Part shown: piece after piece, positions 8,356 to 18,510 of the stretch
How the letters are laid out: each line of letters starts with the position of its first letter
Numbering within the stretch: position 1 is the stretch's first letter
NCBI RefSeq assembly: GCF_026241515.1
Contig: NZ_JAPHPW010000006.1
Span: 1-64,000, forward strand
Source of the DNA: Vibrio sp. 14G-20
GTDB taxonomy: Bacteria > Pseudomonadota > Gammaproteobacteria > Enterobacterales > Vibrionaceae
Direction of reading: 5' to 3'
DNA length: 64,000 nt
The notes under the pieces: model-generated
Database searches by the model: none
What the model was told of the DNA's origin: nothing
The model's input: the letters and a program-made list of their open reading frames with translations, nothing else
Made by a program: the position numbers and the translations under genes

Positions 8356-10374
8356 ATGAAACTGAACCCAAGACAAGATGAAGCCGTGAAGTATGTTTCT
8401 GGCCCCTGCTTAGTATTAGCGGGCGCTGGATCGGGTAAAACACGTGTTATCACCAACAAGATTGCTTACTTGGTTCAAGAGTGTGGCTACAAGGCTCGTA
8501 ATATTGCAGCGGTAACCTTTACCAATAAAGCGGCACGCGAGATGAAAGAGCGTGTGGGTCAAACTCTCGGTAAAGGCGAATCTAAAGGTCTGATCGTTTC
8601 AACGTTCCATACTATGGGTTTAACAATCATTCGCCGAGAATACAAAGCGCTGGGTCTGAAAGCGGGCTTCTCGTTATTTGATGACCAAGACCAGTTAGCT
8701 CTACTTAAAGAACTAACCGAAACACAGATCGATGGTGATAAGGATCTGCTGCGTTCTTTGATGAGTACCATCTCAAATTGGAAGAACGACATGCTGACGC
8801 CAGATCAGGCGAAAGCAAGAGCTCAAGGTGAACAAGAGCAGTTGTTTGCATTCTGTTTTGAGATGTATCAGAAACAGATGAAGGCCTATAACGCGCTCGA
8901 TTTTGATGATCTGATTGCGATGCCGGTATTGTTACTGAAAACCAATCAAGAAGTGCGTGACCGCTGGCAGTCTCGCATTCGCTATTTACTGGTCGATGAG
9001 TACCAAGATACCAACACCAGTCAATATGAGTTGGTTCGTTTACTAGTAGGAGAGCGTGGTCGCTTAACGGTAGTAGGTGACGATGACCAATCTATCTATT
9101 CATGGCGTGGTGCAAAGCCGCAAAATTTGGTGTTGCTGGGTGAGGACTATCCGAATCTTCGCTTGATCAAACTCGAGCAAAACTATCGCTCAACCAGTCG
9201 AATATTACGTGCGGCGAACATCTTGATCGCCAACAACCCACACGTTTATGAAAAGTCACTGTTCTCAGAGATCCCGGACGGTGAAAAGCTCAAGGTACTG
9301 AATGCTAAGAATGAAGAGCATGAAGCAGAGCGTATTACCGGCGAGATCATCGCCCACAAGTTTCTGAATCGCACAGAATATAAAGATTACGCAGTACTTT
9401 ACCGAGGTAATCATCAATCGCGCTTGATTGAAAAAGCCTTGATGCAGAACCGTGTGCCTTACAAGATCTCTGGTGGTACCTCTTTCTTTGCTAGAGCTGA
9501 GATTAAAGACATCATGGCTTACCTACGTGTGTTGGTGAACCCTGATGATGACAACGCCTTCCTGCGTATTGTGAATACGCCGCGTCGTGAGATCGGCCCT
9601 GTTACGCTGGAAAAATTAGGCAGCTACGCCAACATGCGCGGTAAAAGTCTGTTTGAAGCCAGCTTCGAAATGGGTTTAGAGCAAACGCTGACGGGCCGTG
9701 GTTTAGAAAACCTACGTCGCTTCGGTGATTGGATTGTTCGAATTTCAGATAATGCTGAACGTGGTAATACAGTTGAGGCGGTTCGTTCTTTGGTTCGTGA
9801 CATCAATTACGAAGATTGGCTTTACGAAACCTCAGCGAGCCCTAAAGCCGCTGAAATGCGAATGAAGAACGTTTCTGATCTGTATAGCTGGATTGTGGCC
9901 GACCTTGAGGGTGACAACTACGACAAAGAAGAGAAAACTCTACGCGAGGTGGTTCAACGTTTAACGCTGCGTGACATGATGGAACGTGGTGAGGATGATG
10001 ACGATGCAGACCAAGTCCAATTAATGACATTGCATGCATCGAAAGGCCTAGAGTTCCCGTATGTATTTCTGATGGGAGCAGAAGAGGGTATCTTGCCGCA
10101 CCAAACCAGTGTTGATGAAGGCAACGTAGAAGAAGAACGTCGTCTTATGTATGTAGGGATTACTCGAGCGCAGAAAGAGCTGACCTTTACTAAGTGTCGC
10201 GAGCGTCGTCAATATGGTGAATTAATAAAGCCAACACAAAGCCGCTTCCTTGATGAGTTACCGCATGATGATGTGGAGTGGGAAAGCGTTAAGAAGCCTC
10301 AATCTGCTGAAGAAAGGATGGAAAAAGGGCAGGCACACATTGCGAATATTCGCGCGATGTTCAACAAGAAATAA
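8356..10374 (+). CDS. rep: ATP-dependent DNA helicase Rep
   Basis: A 672-residue superfamily 1A 3'-5' helicase that helps replication forks pass protein blocks. E. coli Rep has 673 residues and starts MRLNPGQ; here the matching start is MKLNPRQ at 8356, so I discard the 22-codon extension. Walker A ([10 protein letters not shown], residues 21-30), motif Ia ([10 protein letters not shown]), motif II ([10 protein letters not shown]), motif III ([14 protein letters not shown]), motif IV (EQNYRS), and motifs V and VI ([23 protein letters not shown]) are all present. It is monocistronic, transcribed away from vexR, with its own terminator. Confidence 0.96.
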   Translation: MKLNPRQDEAVKYVSGPCLVLAGAGSGKTRVITNKIAYLVQECGYKARNIAAVTFTNKAAREMKERVGQTLGKGESKGLIVSTFHTMGLTIIRREYKALGLKAGFSLFDDQDQLALLKELTETQIDGDKDLLRSLMSTISNWKNDMLTPDQAKARAQGEQEQLFAFCFEMYQKQMKAYNALDFDDLIAMPVLLLKTNQEVRDRWQSRIRYLLVDEYQDTNTSQYELVRLLVGERGRLTVVGDDDQSIYSWRGAKPQNLVLLGEDYPNLRLIKLEQNYRSTSRILRAANILIANNPHVYEKSLFSEIPDGEKLKVLNAKNEEHEAERITGEIIAHKFLNRTEYKDYAVLYRGNHQSRLIEKALMQNRVPYKISGGTSFFARAEIKDIMAYLRVLVNPDDDNAFLRIVNTPRREIGPVTLEKLGSYANMRGKSLFEASFEMGLEQTLTGRGLENLRRFGDWIVRISDNAERGNTVEAVRSLVRDINYEDWLYETSASPKAAEMRMKNVSDLYSWIVADLEGDNYDKEEKTLREVVQRLTLRDMMERGEDDDDADQVQLMTLHASKGLEFPYVFLMGAEEGILPHQTSVDEGNVEEERRLMYVGITRAQKELTFTKCRERRQYGELIKPTQSRFLDELPHDDVEWESVKKPQSAEERMEKGQAHIANIRAMFNKK

Positions 10375-10411
10375 TGCTCTGCATTAATAGCACTATATAG
10401 AAGCCAATAAA

Positions 10412-10438
10412 AAAGGTGACCATGAGGTCACCTTTTTT
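10412..10438. terminator. Bidirectional terminator between rep and cytochrome c5
   Basis: GGTGACC / GGTCACC stem with an ATGA loop, flanked by A5 on the left and T6 on the right. It separates two convergent genes. Confidence 0.88.
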
Positions 10439-10470
10439 GAATCTGGCATTTTTAATTACAGATCGGTAAA

Positions 10471-10884
10471 TTACAGACCGGCAATCATGTGCTCGATAGC
10501 ATCTTTGATTTCGTCGTCTGAACAGTCCATACATGAACCTTTAGCTGGCATCGCATTGAAACCATTGATTGCGTGGTCAGCTAGGATGTCGCGACCTTGA
10601 GCAATTCGTGGAGCCCAGTCACCAGCATCACCTGTTTTAGGTGCGCCACTTACGCCAGATGCGTGACAAGCGATACAAAAGGTACCGTAAACTGCTGCGC
10701 CATCACGAGGGCCTGTTGGTTCTGCGGCTACTGGCTCGCTGCCGACTAGGTAAACTTGGCCAACTGGTTTGATGCGTTTAGCAATTGCATCGTGCTCCGC
10801 TTCGCTTAGGCCTGCAGCCATTGCGCCAGTTGAAAAGGTTAAAACTGCGATGACAACGGTTAAAATTCGACGAGACATATCCAT
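10471..10884 (-). CDS. Periplasmic cytochrome c5
   Basis: A c-type monohaem cytochrome precursor of about 137 residues. A signal peptide (ILTVVIAVLTFSTGAMAA, residues about 7-24) directs it to the periplasm. The haem attachment site is CIACH (Cys-70, Cys-73, His-74) and the likely Met ligand is in NAMPAKG (Met-112). Two further cysteines (SCMDC, 118 and 121) match the disulfide typical of cytochromes c5. The reading frame can be extended by 50 codons, but that part shows no signal sequence. The start at 10884 has an AAAGTGAG-like ribosome site. It probably shuttles electrons in the respiratory chain. Confidence 0.85.
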   Translation of the reverse strand: MDMSRRILTVVIAVLTFSTGAMAAGLSEAEHDAIAKRIKPVGQVYLVGSEPVAAEPTGPRDGAAVYGTFCIACHASGVSGAPKTGDAGDWAPRIAQGRDILADHAINGFNAMPAKGSCMDCSDDEIKDAIEHMIAGL

Positions 10885-11182
10885 TAAACTCACTTTACAT
10901 TCCCAAGGTAAGTACATGCTTACCAATTTATAGTGTTGGAAGGGTGTTTTGGCTTTAACCAGCAAAGAGCAACTGTTAAACCAATGTAAATAATGGGTGA
11001 TTATATCCCGATAAGTTGTTGCAATAAACAACAACTTATAAGCTGTGGCGGGTTGTAGTACTCAAATAAGGGGTTTATCACATATTAACTGTCGAAAAAG
11101 AGACCAAACAGAAAAAAAAGTTAAAAAAGTACTAGACGGCATTGGGTGATATACGTATTATTCCACTCCGCCGACAGGGCAT

Positions 11183-11259
<77 letters not shown>

Positions 11260-11307
11260 TCCGGTCTCTTATTTCGGTAAGTGAGAAATTGGCAAAAAAG
11301 AAACAAT

Positions 11308-11384
11308 GGTGGCTATAGCTCAGTTGGTAGAGCCCTGGATTGTGATTCCGGTGGTCGCGAGTTCGAATCTCGTTAGCCACCCCA
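11308..11384 (+). tRNA. tRNA-His(GTG), copy 1
   Basis: A 77-nt tRNA that includes the extra G at position -1 characteristic of tRNA-His. The anticodon loop reads TTGTGAT (anticodon GTG). The mature sequence is identical to copy 2. Confidence 0.95.
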
Positions 11385-11461
11385 TTCTTTCTTTACAAAA
11401 TATCGGTAGCTTCGGCTTCCAGTGTTGATTCATTATTCCCAAGAGTCGATACAAAACTAGT

Positions 11462-11538
<77 letters not shown>

Positions 11539-11581
11539 CTATTTCAATAATCGCTTTTAAGCGGTTATATAAAAAATTAGT

Positions 11582-11658
11582 GGTGGCTATAGCTCAGTTG
11601 GTAGAGCCCTGGATTGTGATTCCGGTGGTCGCGAGTTCGAATCTCGTTAGCCACCCCA
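11582..11658 (+). tRNA. tRNA-His(GTG), copy 2
   Basis: Same 77-nt sequence as the copy 274 bp upstream. The His-Pro pair has been duplicated in tandem; the spacers between the tRNAs have diverged. Confidence 0.95.
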
Positions 11659-11713
11659 TTAATTTTGGTAGCTTCTTTGAAGTTCCCAGTTTGAGAAATC
11701 AAACGAAACGTCT

Positions 11714-11790
<77 letters not shown>

Positions 11791-11799
11791 CCTTTAAGA

Positions 11800-11829
11800 A
11801 AGCTCATCAGAAATGATGAGCTTTTTTTT
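11800..11829 (+). terminator. tRNA operon terminator, unit 1
   Basis: Perfect 10-bp stem AAGCTCATCA / TGATGAGCTT with a GAAA loop and a run of eight T. Confidence 0.9.
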
Positions 11830-11909
11830 CATCTGTAGATCACAGATTGGAACCCAAGTGGGGTTCGCCTGATGTTCAAAGGATGTCTCTTCACTGACCG
11901 CCTTTAAGA

Positions 11910-11938
11910 AAGCTCATTAGAAATGATGAGCTTTTTTT
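11910..11938 (+). terminator. Duplicated terminator, unit 2
   Basis: The second copy of the same hairpin, AAGCTCATTA / TGATGAGCTT with GAAA and T7, with one change in the stem that leaves a G-T-type pair. Confidence 0.85.
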
Positions 11939-12016
11939 CATCTGTAGATCACTAGATTGGAACCCAAGTGGGGTTCGCCTGATGTTCAAAGAATGTCTCT
12001 TCACCGATCACTTAAG

Positions 12017-12060
12017 AAGCCTCAATTAGCCGTCCGCGTCAGGAATGACGGGGCTTTTTT
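12017..12060 (+). terminator. Possible third terminator
   Basis: AAGCC and CCGTC on the left can pair with GACGG and GGCTT on the right, leaving an 8-nt bulge, before TTTTTT. It is weaker than the two upstream terminators and unrelated to them in sequence apart from AAG...CTT. Confidence 0.5.
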
Positions 12061-12860
12061 ACGTCTGGAATTTAGATAATTTGGTACCAAGAGGGTCGCG
12101 GGCTGGATCGTTAGTTCTAGTCGCTCCTCTTTAGTAAGCTCCTTTCAGACGCAAGAATCCCACCTTCGAGCTCCTCGATTATTGCGTCTTTATAGAGGCA
12201 CTCCATTTATCAAACGAAAAAATCTATATCTAATTTTATATAAATTAACCGTTCAATAATTCGACAAATCAATAGGTCTGGTCTGGAGGTTTTTGTGAAA
12301 AGTAGAATTTGGTCCTTAATCTGCCCACTAAGGCACGTATTTGACAGCTTTCTTCCAATCAAGCACTTCAAAATATCATTTAATTTACTAAGCCTTTGGG
12401 TTGGTTGTCTTCTATTTAGGCAAGCGATGAAAATGGTTAAATATGTGGTAATTACAATTCCATATAGTTGTTTTGTTTGTTTAAATTAACAAACTTAGCG
12501 TTTGTTTCTATAGTGTTAATTGTTTTTTGGAATAATTATTTGTTTTTAGTGACTGGTAGTGAGATCTGCTTTGAAGCACAGGTTTCACTCTACAAGTAAG
12601 TAGTGGTAAGGAGTTTGTGAGTATTTCTTGCCGATAAAATAATGTTGATTTTTCTTACTATATGCTCTTTTGGTGAATAGTTATGTGGTACTTTTGCTTG
12701 CTAAGCGCTTGATGTCGACTTTTTATCCTATTTTTGTTGCTTTTCTGTGAATTATTTGCCAAATTGTCAACCGTATAAAATATCAGAACAATATTCTGGT
12801 AAGAATGGATTCAATTTTGCAGACAGGGCAGAAAGCTGCCAAAGCAGTAGAGGTCTGGTA
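12061..12860. other. AT-rich gene-poor spacer
   Basis: About 800 bp between the tRNA cluster and the ABC operon. I see no recognisable RNA family and no convincing gene except a weak 64-codon frame (12295-12489). Base composition is clearly more AT-rich than in the flanking genes. The promoter of the ABC transporter operon should lie in the last 250 bp, but I cannot pick it out with confidence. Confidence 0.5.
12295..12489 (+). CDS. Possible small hydrophobic protein
   Basis: A 64-codon frame starting with GTG, preceded at good spacing by a strong ribosome site (GGAGG, then TTTTT, then GTG). The product is basic and hydrophobic with several Cys and no recognised family. The strong Shine-Dalgarno is the only positive evidence; composition follows the AT-rich spacer around it. 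Confidence 0.25.
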   Translation: MKSRIWSLICPLRHVFDSFLPIKHFKISFNLLSLWVGCLLFRQAMKMVKYVVITIPYSCFVCLN

Positions 12861-14588
12861 ATGTCACTTTTAGAAGTAAAAAATCTTCGTATCGAATACC
12901 CATCTCGTCATGGAGTTCACGCCGCAGTTAAATCACTTTCGTTCAACATTGAACGTGGTGAGATCGTTGGTGTTGTAGGCGAGTCTGGTGCAGGTAAATC
13001 AACAGTCGGTAATGCTGTGATCGATTTGCTGAGCCCTCCCGGCCGCATTGCTAGCGGCGAGGTATTTCTGGATGGCGAAAAAGTCTCTGGCTTATCTCCT
13101 GAACAGATGCGCTCTGTTCGCGGCTCAAAGATTGGTTTTATCTTCCAAGATCCAATGACGTCTCTTAACCCTCTATTTACCGTAGAACAACAGTTAAAAG
13201 AGACGATTCATGCCAACATGAAGGTTTCGGATCAAGAAGCCTACCAGCGTTCATTAGACTTAATGAACCAAGTGGGTATCCCACAACCGGAAAACCGTTT
13301 AAAGCAGTACCCACACCAGTTTTCTGGCGGTATGCGTCAGCGTGTGGTTATCGCGATCGCATTGGCAGGTGAACCTGACCTAATCATCGCAGATGAACCA
13401 ACAACAGCACTGGATGTTTCTATCCAAGACCAGATCTTGGGTTTGATTCGCGACCTATGTATCAAGAAGAACGTAGGTTGTATGTTGGTCACGCACGACA
13501 TGGGCGTGGTATCTAACGTTACCGATCGCGTAGCGGTAATGTATCGTGGTGATCTCGTTGAGTTTGGCCCAACAGCGAAAGTACTAGGTACTCCTGAGCA
13601 CCCATACACGCACAGTCTTATTTCTGCCGTTCCTCGTTCAGACCGAAAACTCGATCGTTTCCCTCTTGTTAGCTACATCGAAGAAGCACAAGAGATGGAA
13701 CCTCTTGATGTGAAGAACCACTGGTTAGGTCAAAGCCAAGATCACCGCGACTACACTGGTCCACTGTTGAACGTTGAAAACGTAAACTTGCGTTTCACCA
13801 CCAAAGATTCTTTCTTTGAGAGCCGTCGTGAGTACGTTCAAGCATCAAACAACGTGAGCTTTGAAGTGCATGAAGGTGAGACGTTTGGCTTAGTAGGTGA
13901 ATCAGGCTCTGGTAAATCAACGATTGCTCGTGTGATTGCTGGCTTGTACGCACCCAATTCAGGCAAGGTAACGTTTGAAGGCGTTGACCTTACCGGGCTT
14001 AAATCTGAAAAAGAGCGTCGCCCAATGCGCCGTCAAATGCAGATGGTTTTCCAAAACCCTTACACATCAATGAACCCTCGAATGAAGATATTCGACATCA
14101 TTGCTGAGCCTATCCGATTCCATAAACTTACGCGCAACGAGAATGAAACTCGTCAGATCGTGAACGACCTGTTAGAGCACGTTGGTTTAGGTGTAATGGC
14201 AGGGGTTAAGTACCCACACGAATTCTCAGGTGGTCAACGTCAGCGTATTTCTATCGCTCGCGCTTTGGCAACTCGCCCTCGTCTTTTGATTTGTGATGAA
14301 CCTACCTCGGCACTGGATGTGTCGGTACAGGCTCAGATCCTTAATTTATTAAAAGACTTACAAGACGAGCTAAACCTAACCATGTTGTTCATCAGTCACG
14401 ATTTACCGGTTATTCGCCAAATGTGTGACCGAGTAGGCGTGATGCAAATGGGGACACTGTTGGAGGTTGCTCCAACTGAGCAACTGTTCCAATCGCCTCA
14501 ACACGAATACAGTCAACACCTAATTTCTTTAATGCCTGAATTTACAGGCTTAAGAGAAGAAAAAGCAGTGGCACAAGCCGCGGTATAA
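12861..14588 (+). CDS. Peptide ABC transporter, fused double ATPase
   Basis: About 575 residues holding two complete ATP-binding domains of the Dpp/Opp type in one chain, an arrangement like GsiA. Domain 1 has Walker A GESGAGKST (residues 40-48), signature FSGGMRQRV and Walker B LIIADEPTTALD. Domain 2 has GESGSGKST, FSGGQRQRI and LLICDEPTSALD. Each is followed by the C-terminal oligopeptide-transporter extension. The frame extends 38 codons upstream, but MSLLEVKNL at 12861 is the usual start and has an AGAGGT site. It is the first gene of an operon with a binding protein and two permeases, and so powers uptake of peptides or a related substrate. Confidence 0.92.
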   Translation: MSLLEVKNLRIEYPSRHGVHAAVKSLSFNIERGEIVGVVGESGAGKSTVGNAVIDLLSPPGRIASGEVFLDGEKVSGLSPEQMRSVRGSKIGFIFQDPMTSLNPLFTVEQQLKETIHANMKVSDQEAYQRSLDLMNQVGIPQPENRLKQYPHQFSGGMRQRVVIAIALAGEPDLIIADEPTTALDVSIQDQILGLIRDLCIKKNVGCMLVTHDMGVVSNVTDRVAVMYRGDLVEFGPTAKVLGTPEHPYTHSLISAVPRSDRKLDRFPLVSYIEEAQEMEPLDVKNHWLGQSQDHRDYTGPLLNVENVNLRFTTKDSFFESRREYVQASNNVSFEVHEGETFGLVGESGSGKSTIARVIAGLYAPNSGKVTFEGVDLTGLKSEKERRPMRRQMQMVFQNPYTSMNPRMKIFDIIAEPIRFHKLTRNENETRQIVNDLLEHVGLGVMAGVKYPHEFSGGQRQRISIARALATRPRLLICDEPTSALDVSVQAQILNLLKDLQDELNLTMLFISHDLPVIRQMCDRVGVMQMGTLLEVAPTEQLFQSPQHEYSQHLISLMPEFTGLREEKAVAQAAV

Positions 14589-14681
14589 AAATCAGCAGGC
14601 TGGATTTAGCTTGCTAAAAACAATAAACAGACGCAAATACAACAACTAGGGATCTGGATTCCCGCATGAAGGAGTTATGCA

Positions 14682-16235
14682 ATGAAAACCATGAAAAGCA
14701 AATTAGTAGTAGCTTTAATGGCAGCTGGCCTAAGTTTTAGTGCAGCAGCAGCAGATATCACCGTTGGCTACGCAGCTGACCCAGTATCACTTGACCCGCA
14801 CGAGCAGTTGTCAGGCGGCACACTACAAATGTCTCACATGGTGTTTGACCCTCTAGTACGTTTCACACAAGAGATGGATTTTGAAGGCCGCCTAGCATCA
14901 AGCTGGGAGCGTGTTGACGATACGACTTTCCGCTTTAACCTACGTAAAGGTGTGAAATTCCACTCTGGTAACGAGCTGACTGCTGATGATGTTGTGTGGA
15001 CTTTTGAACGTCTACAAGCTTCTCCAGACTTTAAGTCTATCTTCACGCCATACGAAAAAATGGTAAAAGTGGATGACTACACAGTTGAGCTAGTATCAAA
15101 AGCGGCTTACCCACTAGTACTACAAACAGCAACTTATATCTTCCCAATGGACAGCAAGTTCTACTCTGGCCAAACAGCGGAAGGTAAAGACAAGTCTGAG
15201 CTAGTTAAGCACGGTAACTCGTTCGCTTCGACTAATGTTTCAGGTACTGGTCCATTCATCGTAACGCAGCGTGAGCAAGGCGTTAAAGTAACGTTCGAGC
15301 GTTTCAACGATTACTGGGACACAGAAACCGAAGGTAACGTAGACAAGCTAACACTTGTACCAATCAAAGAAGATGCAACACGTGTTGCAGCACTTCTTTC
15401 TGGTGACGTTGATATGATTCACCCAGTAGCACCAAACGATCACAAGCGTGTTCAAAACGCTAAGAATATCGATCTAGTAACGCTACCTGGTACTCGTATC
15501 ATTACGTTCCAAATGAACCAAAACAGCAACGAAGCACTGAAAGATGTTCGCGTTCGTCAGGCGATTGTTCACGCAATCAACAACGAAGGCATCGTTAAGA
15601 AGATCATGAAAGGCTTCGCAACAGCTGCCGGTCAGCAAAGCCCAACAGGCTACGCGGGTCATGACGATTCACTAGTACCTCGTTACGACCTGAAAAAAGC
15701 AAAAGAGCTAATGAAGGAAGCGGGCTACGAAGATGGCTTTACGCTAACTATGATGGCACCAAACAACCGTTACGTGAACGATGCGAAAGTAGCGCAAGCG
15801 TCTGCGGCAATGCTATCTAAGATTGGTATCAAGGTTGATCTTAAGACTATGCCTAAAGCACAGTACTGGCCTGAATTTGACCTATGTTCAGCAGATATGA
15901 TGATGATCGGCTGGCACTCAGATACAGAAGATTCTGCTAACTTCAGCGAGTTCTTAACGATGACTCGTAACGAAGAAACTGGCCGCGGTCAATACAACTG
16001 TTCTGGTTACTCAAACCCAGAAATGGATGCGATTGTAGAAGCTTCTAACACTGAAACTGACCCAGTTAAGCGTTCTGAAATGCTGAAAGGCGTTGAAGCA
16101 ACACTTTACAACGACGCAGCATTCGTACCGCTACACTGGCAAAGTGAAGCGTGGGGCGCGAAGTCTAACGTAGGTGCAGCAGACGTAGTAAACCCAATGG
16201 TTATGCCTTACTTCGGCGACCTAGTTGTAAAATAA
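14682..16235 (+). CDS. Periplasmic peptide-binding protein of ABC transporter
   Basis: A 517-residue solute-binding protein of the SBP_bac_5 (DppA/OppA) family. The signal peptide (residues about 5-24, VVALMAAGLSFSAAAA) is cleaved after AAA. Typical family segments are visible: DPVSLDPHE near the mature N-terminus, and LRKGVKFHSGNELTADDVVWTFERL around residues 87-112, of which only the pattern is cited. Codon bias is high, suggesting strong expression, as usual for binding proteins. A GGAG site precedes the ATG. The ligand cannot be told from sequence; peptides are the likely class, and sugar- or nickel-binding relatives exist. Confidence 0.9.
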   Translation: MKTMKSKLVVALMAAGLSFSAAAADITVGYAADPVSLDPHEQLSGGTLQMSHMVFDPLVRFTQEMDFEGRLASSWERVDDTTFRFNLRKGVKFHSGNELTADDVVWTFERLQASPDFKSIFTPYEKMVKVDDYTVELVSKAAYPLVLQTATYIFPMDSKFYSGQTAEGKDKSELVKHGNSFASTNVSGTGPFIVTQREQGVKVTFERFNDYWDTETEGNVDKLTLVPIKEDATRVAALLSGDVDMIHPVAPNDHKRVQNAKNIDLVTLPGTRIITFQMNQNSNEALKDVRVRQAIVHAINNEGIVKKIMKGFATAAGQQSPTGYAGHDDSLVPRYDLKKAKELMKEAGYEDGFTLTMMAPNNRYVNDAKVAQASAAMLSKIGIKVDLKTMPKAQYWPEFDLCSADMMMIGWHSDTEDSANFSEFLTMTRNEETGRGQYNCSGYSNPEMDAIVEASNTETDPVKRSEMLKGVEATLYNDAAFVPLHWQSEAWGAKSNVGAADVVNPMVMPYFGDLVVK

Positions 16236-16252
16236 TCTAGCTTGCTAGAATC

Positions 16253-16278
16253 GAGAGCCTGAAGCTTTTCAGGCTCTC
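16253..16278 (+). promoter_or_regulatory. Intercistronic hairpin after binding-protein gene
   Basis: A perfect 11-bp stem GAGAGCCTGAA / TTCAGGCTCTC with a GCTT loop, not followed by a T tract (next bases AAATTATT). It lies 18 bp after the stop of the binding-protein gene and before the permeases. Such hairpins usually protect the upstream message from 3' decay and lower permease expression relative to the binding protein. Confidence 0.7.
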
Positions 16279-16413
16279 AAATTATTAAGATATAGATTTA
16301 AGTTTCGGTATTTGGTCTTCCTTCAGTCTGGCTAAATACCTTTTTTAAGACTGAATTTTGTTATCTAGTCGCGGATTTCGACTAGATAGTCATGGATAGA
16401 TAAGGGGCAAGGA

Positions 16414-17391
16414 ATGGTTACGTTTCTGGTCAAGCGCCTGTTTCAGGCACTGATAGTGATGTTTGTGATCAGTTTGGTGGCGTTTGCCATTCAGGATAAC
16501 CTGGGCGACCCGTTGCGTGAGTTAGTCGGTCAATCTGTTTCAGAATCGGAGCGTCAAGCGCTGCGTGATGAACTCGGCTTAAATGATCCCTTCATTACAA
16601 AATACACTCGCTTTGTGGGCGCAGCTCTACAAGGTGATCTTGGTACTTCATATTTCTTTAAACGCCCTGCTGTGGACGTAATCTTAGATAAACTTGTAGC
16701 AACGCTTGAACTTGTGTTTGGCGCTTCTCTGATCATTGTTTGTCTGTCGATTCCACTTGGCGTTTATTCTGCAATACACCCAAAAAGTTTCTTCACTAAA
16801 TTGGTGATGGCGGGCAGTAGTATCGGTATTTCGGTACCTGTTTTCTTAACCGCAATCATGCTGATGTATGTGTTCTCTATTGAGTTAGGTTGGCTGCCGT
16901 CATTCGGACGTGGTGATACCGCAAACTGGTTTGGTTGGGAATCTGGCTTCTTAACGCTAGACGGCCTTGCGCACTTAGTGCTGCCGAGTATTGCTCTCGC
17001 ATCGATCATGCTGCCTCTGTTCATTCGTCTAGTACGTTCTGAAATGCTCGAGGTTCTTAGCTCTGAATACATCAAGTTTGGTAAAGCAAAAGGCCTAGCG
17101 CTGAACAAGATTTACTACCAACATGCTTTGAAGAACACAATGCTACCTGTACTAACGGTAGGTGGTGTTCAAATCGGTACGATGGTGGCTTACACCATTC
17201 TTACTGAAACTGTATTCCAGTGGCCGGGTACCGGCTTCCTATTCCTTGAAGCGATTAACCGAGTGGATACTCCACTGATTACCGCATACGTTATCTTCGT
17301 TGGCTTGATCTTCGTAGTAACGAATACCATTGTTGACTTGCTGTACGGCATCATTAACCCAACAGTGAACATTACAGGGAAAGGAGCATAA
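16414..17391 (+). CDS. Peptide ABC transporter permease (DppB type)
   Basis: 325-residue inner-membrane permease. An N-terminal helix (residues about 8-28) precedes a cytoplasm-facing conserved motif and then about five more helices. The EAA-loop region (MLEVLSSEYIKFGKAKGLAL, about residues 210-229) contacts the ATPase. Its length and the N-terminal pattern VKRLFQALIVMFVISLVAF match DppB/OppB/GsiC. It works as a pair with the next gene, which starts 2 bp after its stop. Confidence 0.92.
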   Translation: MVTFLVKRLFQALIVMFVISLVAFAIQDNLGDPLRELVGQSVSESERQALRDELGLNDPFITKYTRFVGAALQGDLGTSYFFKRPAVDVILDKLVATLELVFGASLIIVCLSIPLGVYSAIHPKSFFTKLVMAGSSIGISVPVFLTAIMLMYVFSIELGWLPSFGRGDTANWFGWESGFLTLDGLAHLVLPSIALASIMLPLFIRLVRSEMLEVLSSEYIKFGKAKGLALNKIYYQHALKNTMLPVLTVGGVQIGTMVAYTILTETVFQWPGTGFLFLEAINRVDTPLITAYVIFVGLIFVVTNTIVDLLYGIINPTVNITGKGA

Positions 17392-17393
17392 TC

Positions 17394-18332
17394 ATGGAAC
17401 ACACAACAACAGCTCCATCTCGTTGGGAGCGATTCAAGCAGTCAGACATTCTGTACTACTTCTTACGCGATAAAGTAGCAATGGTGAGCTTCGCTATCTT
17501 TGCAGCTTTCCTTATTATGGCATTGGCGGCACCGATTCTAGCGCCAACAGACCCGTATGACGTGACGTCTATCGACATCATGGATTCTGAGTTGCCACCA
17601 TCTTGGATGGAAGACGGCGAAGAACGTTTCTTGCTCGGAACGGATGAGCAAGGCCGTGATATTTTATCTACTATGCTTTACGGTTCGCGCTTATCTCTGA
17701 CCATTGGTTTCTTAGCGGTAGGCCTACAACTGACGCTTGGTATCATCATTGGCTTGTCTGCGGGTTATTTCGGTGGCCGTATTGATAGCTTCTTGATGCG
17801 TTTCGCTGATGTTCAACTTTCGTTCTCAACCATGATGGTTGCGATCATTGTCTCGGCCATCTTTAAGGCAAGTTTCGGTAGTGACTTTTACGCGCAATAT
17901 GCCGTTGTTATGCTGGTGGTGATCATCGGTATTGCCGAATGGCCTCAGTATGCTCGTACGATTCGTGCATCGGTATTGGCAGAGAAGAAGAAAGAGTACG
18001 TAGAAGCGGCTCGTGTGATGGGCTTCAGAGCACCTCGCATCATGTTCCGTCATATTCTGCCTAACTGTTTATCACCGATTTTGGTTATCTCTACAGTACA
18101 GGTGGCAAATGCCATCATGTCAGAAGCGGCACTTTCTTTCCTAGGTTTAGGTCTTCCGGTAGACCAACCGTCACTCGGTGCCCTGATCAGCACTGGTTTT
18201 AACTACATTTTCTCAGGAGCATGGTGGATCACAGCATTCCCAGGTGTGCTTTTGGTAACATTGGTTCTAGTTATTAACCTATTAGGCGACTGGTTACGCG
18301 ACGTGTTTAACCCGAAAATTTATAAAGGGTGA
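17394..18332 (+). CDS. Peptide ABC transporter permease (DppC type)
   Basis: 312-residue partner permease. The N-terminal segment typical of OppC/DppC precedes six predicted helices, and the EAA loop is RASVLAEKKKEYVEAARVMG. The ribosome site GGAAAGGAG lies inside the end of the upstream permease gene, so the two are translationally linked. It is the last gene of the four-gene operon, with a terminator 40 bp downstream. Confidence 0.92.
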   Translation: MEHTTTAPSRWERFKQSDILYYFLRDKVAMVSFAIFAAFLIMALAAPILAPTDPYDVTSIDIMDSELPPSWMEDGEERFLLGTDEQGRDILSTMLYGSRLSLTIGFLAVGLQLTLGIIIGLSAGYFGGRIDSFLMRFADVQLSFSTMMVAIIVSAIFKASFGSDFYAQYAVVMLVVIIGIAEWPQYARTIRASVLAEKKKEYVEAARVMGFRAPRIMFRHILPNCLSPILVISTVQVANAIMSEAALSFLGLGLPVDQPSLGALISTGFNYIFSGAWWITAFPGVLLVTLVLVINLLGDWLRDVFNPKIYKG

Positions 18333-18372
18333 TAGCCCGGTTTGATTTTTAGTAAAAAAAGTCACTAAATTA

Positions 18373-18402
18373 AGAGCCGTAAGTAATTACGGCTCTTTTT
18401 TT
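18373..18402 (+). terminator. Terminator of peptide ABC operon
   Basis: AGAGCCGTAA / TTACGGCTCT stem with a short loop and TTTTTTT. Confidence 0.9.
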
Positions 18403-18510
18403 GCTTAATGGATCTGGAACTTAGTATTATTGGTAGTGTCAATAATACTTAAAATGGAATTCATGTTTTATCGACATAGATTCGGTAATAATTAGCCTGC
18501 AAGGGTTTAA

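Noticed and set aside
10885..11034. 50-codon extension of the cytochrome c5 gene
   Set aside because: It would bury the signal peptide in the middle of the protein.
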